Of a stretch of 5,998 nucleotides of DNA, positions 1 through 5,240 are shown one piece after another. Below the pieces are notes generated by a model. That model had not been told where the DNA came from, did not search any database, and saw nothing but the letters and a program-made list of their open reading frames with translations. The stretch lies in the NCBI GenBank assembly GCA_026991005.1, contig JALXCH010000295.1, positions 1 to 5,998 on the forward strand, given 5' to 3'. Every line of letters starts with the position of its first letter. Position 1 is the stretch's first letter. Position numbers and translations under genes: made by a program. Source of the DNA: Calditrichia bacterium. GTDB taxonomy: Bacteria; Calditrichota; Calditrichia; RBG-13-44-9.

Positions 1-355
1 TTGGATCACGCAAGGTGCAGACCCCTGGGATTTTTTTGCCGGTTTTTCGGCGAGCGGTGTCATCCAGGGCCACAACAACAGCATTTTGCGGCCAATGGCA
101 GTGGTAATCACATTCTTTCAAAACTTCAAAAAATAAATGATCAGCCGACCAGTATCGTGCCGAAAACAAGCGATAATCGGCTGACCAGTCTTGATTCTGG
201 GTGTTTTTACTACAGATCAGACGACTCACAGTATGGCGTCCATAAGTTAAAAGCGAAGCATACGCCAATGCTCGGGCTCTTTGAAAAGTTCGCTCCTGGC
301 GGAAATACGGCCTTAAATTGCTAAACAGTTCCTCAAATGCAGTTAACATTTTCAT
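1..355 (-). CDS. DDE-superfamily transposase, N-terminal part (truncated by window edge)
   Basis: This frame stays open from the ATG to the left edge and encodes the first 118 residues of a transposase that would catalyse strand cleavage and transfer at the element ends. Near residues 91-111 it reads NAVVVALDDTARRKTGKKIP: a hydrophobic strand ending in an Asp pair (D98, D99), then Thr and a basic KTGKK stretch. This is the usual look of the first catalytic Asp in IS701/IS4-like DDE_5 transposases. The upstream part (LAYASLLTYGRHTVSRLIC, then DWSADYRLFSARYW) matches the N-terminal helical region of that family. Two ATGs overlap the previous gene's stop. The one at 355 is preferred because GGAGG (361-365) sits 5 nt from it and only 2 nt from the ATG at 358. 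The remaining catalytic residues are not visible, so whether the gene is intact is unknown. Confidence 0.82.
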   Translation of the reverse strand, partial: MKMLTAFEELFSNLRPYFRQERTFQRARALAYASLLTYGRHTVSRLICSKNTQNQDWSADYRLFSARYWSADHLFFEVLKECDYHCHWPQNAVVVALDDTARRKTGKKIPGVCTLRDP

Positions 356-702
356 CATCGCCTCCCTTCTGGTGCTTGGGAGATCAGCGCAAAGGTATTC
401 GGTGCTGTTTTGATAAATCGATCTTGGCGTTTTATCCGCTTGCTCAAAGCTGAGACAATGGATTCTTTATCCATGTGAATATCGTAGAGCTTTTTTGCCT
501 GAGCGATGATGACATCAATATGCATTGGTTGTTGACTGGACTTCAGTATGTCATACACTATATCCACCTGAGACTTACGTTTTTCTTTTGTGGGTTTTTC
601 CTCCATGCCGGCTTCTTTGCGAAGCTGGCGGATGGTATTCAATTGCGCTCTTAAAAGGGCTTCAAAAAGCTCCATAAGTTCTTTTGAAATTTCTTTTGGC
701 AT
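355..702 (-). CDS. Small HARE-HTH-like winged-helix protein, accessory gene of the insertion sequence
   Basis: A 115-residue basic protein. Residues 1-33 are a predicted helix (ELMELFEALLRAQLNTIRQL), 34-44 a charged linker (EEKPTKEKRK), and 45-109 a winged-helix-like domain. That domain starts SQVDIVYDILKSSQQPMHID, continues with SIVSALSKRIKRQDRFIKTA and ends in NTFALI. The order 'IL..s.qPMH', then 'i.saLsk.ik..drF', then a short wing strand is the pattern of HARE-HTH domains known from RNA polymerase delta subunit, ASXL proteins and restriction systems. A role in binding the element's DNA ends or controlling transposase expression is inference. The ATG at 702 is chosen because GGAGG lies 5 nt upstream; the in-frame TTG at 714 would make that site part of the coding sequence. 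The stop overlaps the transposase start, implying coupled translation. It could also be an unrelated winged-helix regulator. Confidence 0.75.
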   Translation of the reverse strand: MPKEISKELMELFEALLRAQLNTIRQLRKEAGMEEKPTKEKRKSQVDIVYDILKSSQQPMHIDVIIAQAKKLYDIHMDKESIVSALSKRIKRQDRFIKTAPNTFALISQAPEGRR

Positions 703-707
703 GGTAT

Positions 708-712
708 CCTCC
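708..712 (-). promoter_or_regulatory. Ribosome binding site deciding the start of the HARE-HTH-like gene
   Basis: A perfect GGAGG lies on the minus strand, with 5 nt to the ATG at 702. It fixes the start at 702 rather than at the TTG at 714. A matching GGAGG at 361-365, again 5 nt before an ATG (355), serves the transposase, so both genes of the element use the same signal geometry. Confidence 0.8.
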
Positions 713-731
713 AATTTATATGTTTAATCGG

Positions 732-760
732 AAGATACGATAAATTTTATGTAATGTCAA
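732..760 (-). promoter_or_regulatory. Sigma-70-type promoter of the insertion sequence
   Basis: The minus strand has a perfect -35 box TTGACA at 760-755, a 17-nt spacer, and a -10 box TATCTT at 737-732 (4 of 6 to TATAAT). Transcription would begin near 725, leaving a leader of about 20 nt before the start codon at 702. Position and orientation fit expression of the accessory and transposase genes. Confidence 0.65.
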
Positions 761-795
761 GATAATTAATATACATACACTGTAAATAGCCAAAC

Positions 796-865
796 TCCAG
801 CCCAGGGCGAAGCCCTGGGAATAAAAATTAACACAAAAAAGAAGCCCTGAAAGGGCGTCACTGGA
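796..865. repeat. Branched palindromic element (two GAA-loop hairpins inside an outer stem)
   Basis: The outer arms TCCAG (796-800) and CTGGA (861-865) can pair. They enclose two perfect hairpins. The first is CCCAGGGC (801-808), loop GAA, GCCCTGGG (812-819). The second is GCCCT (844-848), loop GAA, AGGGC (852-856). The first hairpin abuts the outer stem directly, and the two hairpins share the loop and a GCCCT/AGGGC core. This arrangement resembles REP/BIME-type intergenic elements. It is not followed by a T run on either strand in the way an intrinsic terminator would be. Whether it is multicopy in this genome cannot be seen here. Confidence 0.7.
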
Positions 866-876
866 ATTAATAGAAC

Positions 877-902
877 CACGAATCGCACGAATAAACACGA
901 AT
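877..902. repeat. Phased CACGAAT direct repeat (three copies)
   Basis: CACGAAT occurs at 877-883, 886-892 and 896-902, with starts 9 and 10 bases apart, close to one helical turn. The last two copies are each followed by AAA. The block lies 11 bases beyond the branched palindrome and may belong to the same intergenic element. Similar CACGAAT blocks are, to my recollection, frequent in intergenic DNA of several FCB and environmental bacterial genomes; that is not verified here. Confidence 0.6.
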
Positions 903-950
903 AAAAAAACGTCATAATTAGGTTAAAAACAACAGGTTATAGTTATTTTT

Positions 951-1079
951 TTGGAATTTATGGTTTTTAGATTTGAGATTTGTCGCTTTTTATTTAATTT
1001 TTTTATTTGTAATTAGGAATAAGAGATTTGTCTCTCGTTATTTGGAATTTGGAATTTGTTTTTTGGAATTTGGGATTTG
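951..1079. repeat. Degenerate GGAATTT / GAGATTTG low-complexity repeats
   Basis: TTGGAATTT occurs at 951-959, and TTTGGAATTT-type units cluster at 1041-1079 in tandem and near-tandem copies, the last being TTTGGGATTTG. Related GAGATTTG units occur near 974 and 1023. The tract is AT-rich and translates to repetitive peptides containing LEFGIC, which argues against coding. It is probably expanded intergenic low-complexity DNA. Confidence 0.6.
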
Positions 1080-1139
1080 CAATATCGGTAAGCTTTTGAA
1101 AGACTCTCCCTTTCTCCCTTTCACCAGCCCTGGGGTCAG

Positions 1140-1583
1140 TTACGCATCCTTGTCATGTTCCTTACAACGGCCATAAATTTGCAACTGATGGCTAATCATT
1201 TCCATGCCGTACTTTTCGCAAATTTCTTTCTGCCGCTCTTCGATGACGGGATCTACAAACTCTATCACCTTACCACACACCACACAAATCATATGGTCAT
1301 GATGGGGTCTGTCTAATGCCAGTTCGTAACTGGCGTAATCTTTCCCCAGATTCTCTTTTTTCACTATCCCAATTTTATTGAAAAGCTCCAGTGCCCGGTA
1401 AATGGTGGCCCGGGAGATGTGGTGATTTTTCTTGCGGATATGAATAAATAGTTGCTCGGCATCGAAATGAGAAGGAAAAGAAAAAATTTCTTCCAGAATC
1501 GTTACCCGTTCAGTGGTAAAGCGAAGATTATTCTCCTTTAAATATTCGCGTAATTTTTTTAGAGCCCGGGAAAAATCGTGCAT
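1140..1583 (-). CDS. Fur-family metal-responsive transcriptional regulator
   Basis: A 147-residue protein of typical Fur length. Residues 1-85 form the winged-helix DNA-binding domain, with the recognition helix at about 57-68 (SRATIYRALELF). Residues 86-147 form the dimerisation and metal domain. Ligands equivalent to Escherichia coli Fur are visible: H39, E87, H95 and H97 for one site; H94, D96, E115 and H132 for the other. Glu at 87 (PerR uses Asp) favours Fur over PerR. The structural-zinc pair C100-x2-C103 is present and C140 stands in the usual GxC, but the last cysteine is missing and the tail stops 7 residues later. It should bind operator DNA when metal-loaded and control iron or related metal genes. 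It lies 66 nt after the M23 gene on the same strand, with an imperfect palindrome abutting its start. I see no strong ribosome binding site. A Zur or other Fur-family role is possible. Confidence 0.92.
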   Translation of the reverse strand: MHDFSRALKKLREYLKENNLRFTTERVTILEEIFSFPSHFDAEQLFIHIRKKNHHISRATIYRALELFNKIGIVKKENLGKDYASYELALDRPHHDHMICVVCGKVIEFVDPVIEERQKEICEKYGMEMISHQLQIYGRCKEHDKDA

Positions 1584-1608
1584 AAATTGTGACTCAATCT
1601 CATAATTT
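1584..1608 (-). promoter_or_regulatory. Palindromic candidate operator directly upstream of the fur-family gene
   Basis: On the plus strand, AAATTGTGA (1584-1592) and TCATAATTT (1600-1608) form 9-base arms with 8 of 9 pairs matched and a 7-base spacer. The palindrome ends at the base next to the start codon, so a bound protein would block translation initiation sites or the early transcript. It does not fit the 7-1-7 Fur box, and its spacer is one base longer than a CRP site's. Autoregulation is inference. Confidence 0.4.
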
Positions 1609-1649
1609 ACATGGACAATTATCCTGATTCAGCAAACTGCCGTGACTGA

Positions 1650-2573
1650 TTAGTTAAAATGAATATCATCAAAATAGTAATTCAACGGATTGACATTTTT
1701 CCCTTTGTACAGAACCTCGTAATGCAGGTGAGGTGCTGTGGAAAGGCCGGTATTTCCCACCTCTCCGATCTTGTCACCCCGCTTCACGAACTGTCCCCGG
1801 CGAACATAAATCTTCTGAAGATGCCCGTATTTGGTCTCGAAACCATATTTATGGTTGATGGTAACAAACAGACCATATCCTCCATTACGACCGGTAAAGG
1901 TGACATATCCGTCCGCCGGTGCCAGCACCGGTGTGCCCCGATTGGCTGCCAGATCAATTCCTTTGTGGAACATAATCCGTTTAAAAATAGGATGACGCCG
2001 TTTACCAAATCCATCCGTTAAACGGCCATTGGGAACCGGTTTTATGGCCGGGAGAAAGCGCAGGGAATCTTCTTTGCGTTCCAGGGTAGAAAGCAATTTT
2101 TTATAGCTCTCAAATTCCAGTTTAATCTCACGATCCAGCCGATCCAGAATGCTCTGATTGTTCATTAACATGGACTCCAGAGCAGGATCCTGTAAATCCA
2201 GACTGGCCTGAGTGTTAATTTCCGAACCACCAATACCGACCTTCCGCACATCTTCATCAATGGGCGGAACATCCAGATTGGCTCGAAGTTTGTCATCCAG
2301 ATCCTCTATGCGATTGACCTTTTCCCGAATCGCTGCTATTTTTTCACTCATTTGTTTAAGCCGTTCTACCAGAACAGCGTTTTCCTTTTCCAGTTGAGCA
2401 ATTCGGGAATTGTGACTGAACTGGGTCATCAAATTCACCGAAATTTTAAATGAAAGGCCAATCAATAATAGCAGCAGAATAGAAACAACAATGATTTTGG
2501 GAATGGAAATTTCAATTTGTTTAATTTTTGAAGAAGACGGATCAACAATGATGAATCGTGGTTGACTCTTCAT
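1650..2573 (-). CDS. Membrane-anchored M23 (LytM-type) peptidase with coiled coil
   Basis: A 307-residue protein. Residues 1-26 are cytoplasmic with basic residues, 27-47 form one hydrophobic membrane segment (IIVVSILLLLLIGLSF core), 56-100 are a heptad-like coiled coil, 101-175 a second helical linker, and 180-300 the M23 domain. The domain shows all zinc and catalytic residues of LytM-type endopeptidases: H203 and D207 (HKGID), H251 (KYGHL), and H282 and H284 (PHLHYE). The family cleaves peptide cross-links in peptidoglycan, so this is likely an active wall hydrolase facing the periplasm and acting in growth, division or shape. The start at 2573 is preferred over the GTG at 2603 because AAGGAAAG (2580-2587) lies before it and would be coding if GTG were used. 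A TTGACA promoter lies just upstream. The fur-family gene follows after 66 nt. Confidence 0.92.
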   Translation of the reverse strand: MKSQPRFIIVDPSSSKIKQIEISIPKIIVVSILLLLLIGLSFKISVNLMTQFSHNSRIAQLEKENAVLVERLKQMSEKIAAIREKVNRIEDLDDKLRANLDVPPIDEDVRKVGIGGSEINTQASLDLQDPALESMLMNNQSILDRLDREIKLEFESYKKLLSTLERKEDSLRFLPAIKPVPNGRLTDGFGKRRHPIFKRIMFHKGIDLAANRGTPVLAPADGYVTFTGRNGGYGLFVTINHKYGFETKYGHLQKIYVRRGQFVKRGDKIGEVGNTGLSTAPHLHYEVLYKGKNVNPLNYYFDDIHFN

Positions 2574-2579
2574 AGGGCT

Positions 2580-2587
2580 CTTTCCTT
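2580..2587 (-). promoter_or_regulatory. Ribosome binding site deciding the M23 peptidase start
   Basis: AAGGAAAG on the minus strand has its GGA core 9 nt before the ATG at 2573. It supports a 307-residue product and argues against the in-frame GTG at 2603, which has no comparable site in front of it. Confidence 0.6.
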
Positions 2588-2616
2588 TTTTGCAATTCTC
2601 CACCTATCGTAACTCT

Positions 2617-2645
2617 AAATTAATAATTAATGTGATTTTTGTCAA
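2617..2645 (-). promoter_or_regulatory. Sigma-70-type promoter of the M23 peptidase gene
   Basis: A perfect -35 box TTGACA lies at 2645-2640 on the minus strand. After a 17-nt spacer comes TAATTT (2622-2617), a weak -10 that keeps the first, second and last consensus bases. The start codon at 2573 is about 44 nt past the -10. Two palindromes overlap this promoter, at 2619-2631 and 2631-2658, so regulation is plausible. It may also drive the downstream fur-family gene, for which no clear separate promoter is visible. Confidence 0.55.
2619..2631. promoter_or_regulatory. AT-rich 6-1-6 palindrome with Fur/PerR-box core
   Basis: ATTAAT-A-ATTAAT is a perfect 6-1-6 inverted repeat. Its centre TAATAATTA matches the TAATnATTA core shared by Fur and PerR boxes, but the outer bases do not match. 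It overlaps the -10 region and spacer of the M23 promoter. In AT-rich DNA such a match can arise by chance, so this is a weak candidate site for the regulator encoded next door. Confidence 0.25.
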
Positions 2646-2658
2646 TACCGAAATCACA
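2631..2658. promoter_or_regulatory. Perfect 8-bp inverted repeat over the -35 box of the M23 promoter
   Basis: TGTGATTT (2631-2638) and AAATCACA (2651-2658) are exact inverted repeats separated by 12 bases, and they flank and overlap the TTGACA box at 2640-2645. It is placed as a repressor operator would be. The binding protein is unknown. The spacing is too wide for a CRP-type site although the half-sites TGTGA/TCACA are alike. Confidence 0.4.
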
Positions 2659-2733
2659 AACTTCTTAAAAACAATATAAAAAATGTGAAAAAACTTTACA
2701 CCCCCAATTTCGACCTTTCATACAGTTGAAAAA

Positions 2734-5211
2734 TCACTTTCCTGTAGAACCACCGTCAAGTTCGATCACGTAATCACAATATTCTTTTAACTGAGGATCC
2801 GAGGAAAACACCAGAATCTGATGCTCCTTTTTTAATAGGTGAAGAATTTTGAACACATTTTCTTTGCGGATAGGATCGAAATGCACAAAAGCATCGTCGA
2901 TGATCAGGGGAAACTGAAACAGTGGTAGCAGCAATTGAGCCAGCACCAGGCGATAAATAAAGAACAACTGGTCACGGGTACCACTGCTCAACTGCTCTTC
3001 TACGATTTCGATTCCATCGTAACGGTATTTCAGGTGGAAATCCGGATTTAAATGTACTTCCAGACGATTTTGCGGTAATAACTTTTCCAGCCATTCCTGC
3101 ATATACCGATGGATTTTTTCCAGATACGCATTCTGAAACTCACGTACGGATTCCCGTAAGACCTCCATAGCCAGTTGTAACGCCTGTTTGCGTTTTTCCA
3201 ACTGGTGAATTTCGAGAGTCAGTTCCTGGAGTTCCTGCGCGACCTGTTCGGGATGATAGGCAATATGCGGTGGATTTTGCACCCGTACCCGAAGCCCGGC
3301 AATCTCGCTTTCCAGATCCGCCTGGGTCTGCTGCATCTTTTCAATTTCCCGGTTTACCCGTGCAATTAAATCAGTTAAAGAGTCCTCCTGAAGAAATTTT
3401 CTTAAGTGGGAAGAACGCTGGGTAATTTGCTTTTGCTGGAGCTGGTAAGTGGCAATTTCCTGGATTAATCTTTCCTTTTGTTGCTGTAATTGCTCCAGGG
3501 CTGGCAATGCCACTAATTGCTGTTCGCAGGCAAACAATTGCTTTTGCAGATTCCGATAGGCATCCACAGCTTCCGGAACCTCCTGCTGCCAACGCTGAAG
3601 CACTGTTTGATATTTATCCTTTAATTCCTGATATCTTTTTTCCGAAAAAATTTCATTTTTCATTTCATGCAGCGAATGAAGGCGCGCTTCAACCTGCTCA
3701 AGGCGTTTTTGAAGCTCCTGAAATTGTGCAAAGCGGATTTTAGTTTCATGAAGGGAACCAACCAGAAATGGTTCAACCTTCTGTTGATTCTCCCGATAAC
3801 TGATTTGTTTTTGCTCCAGCACCACCCGCAATTCTTCCCATTGCCCCCGGGTTTGCTTGAGTTGTTTTCGTGCCGGGAGGACTTCCTGCAATCCTACCAT
3901 TAACGATGCAAAAGCAAAGAGCGAAGTTAATCCCCAGGTAATAACAGAAAACGGTGCCAGAAAATAACCACCTACACCGGTTCCACCAGCCAGTAGAAAT
4001 AATACGATCGCCAGCCAGAGGCGCACCCGATATTTCCCGCGATTGCGCCGGAAATCACCTTCCGCCTCCTGAAGTGCTTTTTCCAGATCCGGCAGTTGCT
4101 GCTCTTCTTCCTCCATCTGAGTCAACACAAAAGGAAAATCCTCCGGTGCCCGGGAGAAATCCGGAAATTGTTCCAGCTCCCGATGCAACGCCTGCAATTC
4201 AGCATCTACTTTCGCTATCCGTCGGTCGTAGTCCTCAATTTTCTCGGTAAGAGTCAATAAAGCACTCAATTCCTTTTCCAGAACGGACGGATCGTGAGGC
4301 AGAAATTCCGGGTAACGGTTTTCTATTTCCTGCTGAAGCCGATCTTTTTGCCGGATTAGCGATTCCACCTGCTCCAGCGTTGTCGTGATTTCCTCTTTTT
4401 GTCGAGAAAGCACCTGAATTTTCTCGTGAAGTTCCTGAACTGTTCTCAGATTCTTCAAAAGCTCCCGATAACGTGGTAAACGTTGCCGTAAACGTTTCAG
4501 CTTTTCTTCCTGCTGTAACAACTGTTTTTGCAGAGATTGTTGCTGGTGGAAATACTGCTGGGCAAGTTCCAGTTGACGTTGCAATTCCTGACGTTCGTTT
4601 AGTTTTTTCTCCAGCAGCTGATCGTTCCGTCGCCCCCCGTGAGGCTGCCAGGGAAGCCGCTGACGGGTTAAGGAATAATATTCGCTCTCCAGAACCTCCA
4701 GAACATCTTCGTAATCGGTTTCGCTGGTTCCGGTAATCAACCGCCGTAAACCGGCATCCATGCCCACCCGTAGCTCATGCTCATGCACCACAAAAGTCGC
4801 TTTCAGGATGGACAGGGGCGGAAGAAAAAATATCTTCTGAAATGCCTGAAAATAAATCCGATCGAATTTGGGGGAGGGCAAATGATAATCGTGGTACAAC
4901 ACTTTGGATTTGCGACCATCGCGTACCAGCCGCACCCGATTTTCTTTGAGATTGCGTTCCAGGCGGTATTTTTTCTTCCCTTCTCGAAACACCAATTCCA
5001 CCGTAAAATCCTCTCCTCCCCACCAGGAACGCCACAATTTTTTCTGTGCCGGAGACACGCCATACAGAGCAGCAAACAGTGCCGCTATGATGGTAGATTT
5101 TCCCGCCTCATTGGGGCCGTAAATTAAACCAATCGCCTTCTTCCTGAAGGAGAATTCCACAGGTTCCGCAAATGTCCCAAATCCCGCCAGTTTAATCGAT
5201 TCCAGTATCAT
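2734..5211 (-). CDS. SbcC/Rad50/YhaN-type SMC-like ATPase with a membrane hairpin in its coiled coil
   Basis: An 825-residue ABC-type ATPase whose two half-domains sit at the ends of a long coiled coil. The N-terminal half has Walker A GPNEAGKST (32-40). Residues about 195-390 and 447-690 are Q/E/L/K-rich coiled coil. The C-terminal half has the signature LSSGTRDQL (741-749) and Walker B PLIIDDAF (768-775, D772 and D773), with D-loop Asp 779. It should bind DNA ends with the Mre11-like partner encoded 29 nt upstream and use ATP to control the nuclease. Two features differ from SbcC and Rad50. First, no zinc-hook CxxC exists, and residues 397-418 and 421-445 form two hydrophobic helices, a likely membrane hairpin. 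Second, the switch-histidine position reads VFSSDPQ (801-807), with Asp where relatives commonly have FTCH-like sequence. The doubled Asp in Walker B and the absent hook fit the YhaN (AAA_27) branch better than classical SbcC. Transcription is probably joint with the upstream gene; the only nearby GGAAAG is about 16 nt before the ATG, so the ribosome binding site is weak. Confidence 0.88.
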   Translation of the reverse strand: MILESIKLAGFGTFAEPVEFSFRKKAIGLIYGPNEAGKSTIIAALFAALYGVSPAQKKLWRSWWGGEDFTVELVFREGKKKYRLERNLKENRVRLVRDGRKSKVLYHDYHLPSPKFDRIYFQAFQKIFFLPPLSILKATFVVHEHELRVGMDAGLRRLITGTSETDYEDVLEVLESEYYSLTRQRLPWQPHGGRRNDQLLEKKLNERQELQRQLELAQQYFHQQQSLQKQLLQQEEKLKRLRQRLPRYRELLKNLRTVQELHEKIQVLSRQKEEITTTLEQVESLIRQKDRLQQEIENRYPEFLPHDPSVLEKELSALLTLTEKIEDYDRRIAKVDAELQALHRELEQFPDFSRAPEDFPFVLTQMEEEEQQLPDLEKALQEAEGDFRRNRGKYRVRLWLAIVLFLLAGGTGVGGYFLAPFSVITWGLTSLFAFASLMVGLQEVLPARKQLKQTRGQWEELRVVLEQKQISYRENQQKVEPFLVGSLHETKIRFAQFQELQKRLEQVEARLHSLHEMKNEIFSEKRYQELKDKYQTVLQRWQQEVPEAVDAYRNLQKQLFACEQQLVALPALEQLQQQKERLIQEIATYQLQQKQITQRSSHLRKFLQEDSLTDLIARVNREIEKMQQTQADLESEIAGLRVRVQNPPHIAYHPEQVAQELQELTLEIHQLEKRKQALQLAMEVLRESVREFQNAYLEKIHRYMQEWLEKLLPQNRLEVHLNPDFHLKYRYDGIEIVEEQLSSGTRDQLFFIYRLVLAQLLLPLFQFPLIIDDAFVHFDPIRKENVFKILHLLKKEHQILVFSSDPQLKEYCDYVIELDGGSTGK

Positions 5212-5240
5212 TCTTTACTTGCAAAACTTTCCTTTTAATC

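Larger units (their letters stand above)
1..790 (-). mobile_element. Partial two-gene insertion sequence (promoter-proximal half)
   Basis: This segment is the upstream half of an insertion sequence, cut by the left window edge. In transcription order it contains a promoter at 732-760, a small winged-helix accessory gene at 355-702, and the first 118 codons of a DDE transposase. The two genes overlap at a TGATG junction, so they form one translationally coupled unit. The right boundary near 790 is approximate. It is bounded on one side by the promoter, which must lie inside the element, and on the other by the palindromic repeat that starts at about 796. No terminal inverted repeat or target duplication can be identified because the other end lies outside the window. 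The family is probably the IS701/ISNCY-like group, judged from the transposase only. Confidence 0.7.
703..1139. other. Non-coding repeat zone between the insertion sequence and fur-family gene
   Basis: These 437 bases hold no gene I can support. From left to right they contain the insertion sequence's leader and promoter, a branched palindrome (796-865), a phased CACGAAT repeat (877-902), an AT-rich tract with T runs, degenerate GGAATTT repeats (951-1079) and a pyrimidine-rich stretch (about 1104-1120). A small perfect hairpin, AGAGA-TTTG-TCTCT, lies at 1022-1035. The 9-mer AGCCCTGGG at 1126-1134 repeats one arm of the palindrome at 811-819. Short open frames here translate to repeat-derived peptides and look spurious. 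No convincing intrinsic terminator is seen just downstream of the fur-family stop. Confidence 0.75.

Noticed and set aside
1..324. Plus-strand open frame of 107 codons with TTG start
   Set aside because: It lies antisense to the transposase frame, which has a recognisable catalytic motif and a ribosome binding site.
716..898. Minus-strand open frame of 60 codons (starts MFIRAIRGS)
   Set aside because: It is the translation of the CACGAAT repeat, the palindrome and the insertion-sequence promoter. It has no ribosome binding site and no family features.
877..902. Possible CRISPR array
   Set aside because: Units are only 7 bases with 2-3 base gaps; no spacers of CRISPR length and no cas genes.
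973..1176. Plus-strand open frame of 67 codons
   Set aside because: It consists of the low-complexity GGAATTT tract (repeated LEFGIC) and runs into the 3' end of the fur-family gene on the other strand.
1584..1608. CRP-type binding site
   Set aside because: The half-sites are TGTGA-like but the spacer is 7 rather than 6 and one arm is degenerate; kept only as a generic palindrome.
1609..1649. Possible separate promoter for the fur-family gene
   Set aside because: TTGCTG can be seen as a -35, but no -10 box lies at a 16-18 nt spacing.
1659..2021. Plus-strand open frame of 120 codons opposite the M23 domain
   Set aside because: It is a shadow of the strongly supported peptidase gene; no family features.
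2680..2700. Possible intrinsic terminator after the ATPase gene
   Set aside because: On the minus strand GTGTAAA and TTTTCAC can pair only with a mismatch and a weak AT-rich stem. The T-rich stretch after it is suggestive but too weak to call.
3954..5127. Several open frames of 72-116 codons on both strands inside the ATPase gene
   Set aside because: They overlap the complete 825-codon frame with intact ATPase motifs and show proline- or arginine-rich shadow composition.
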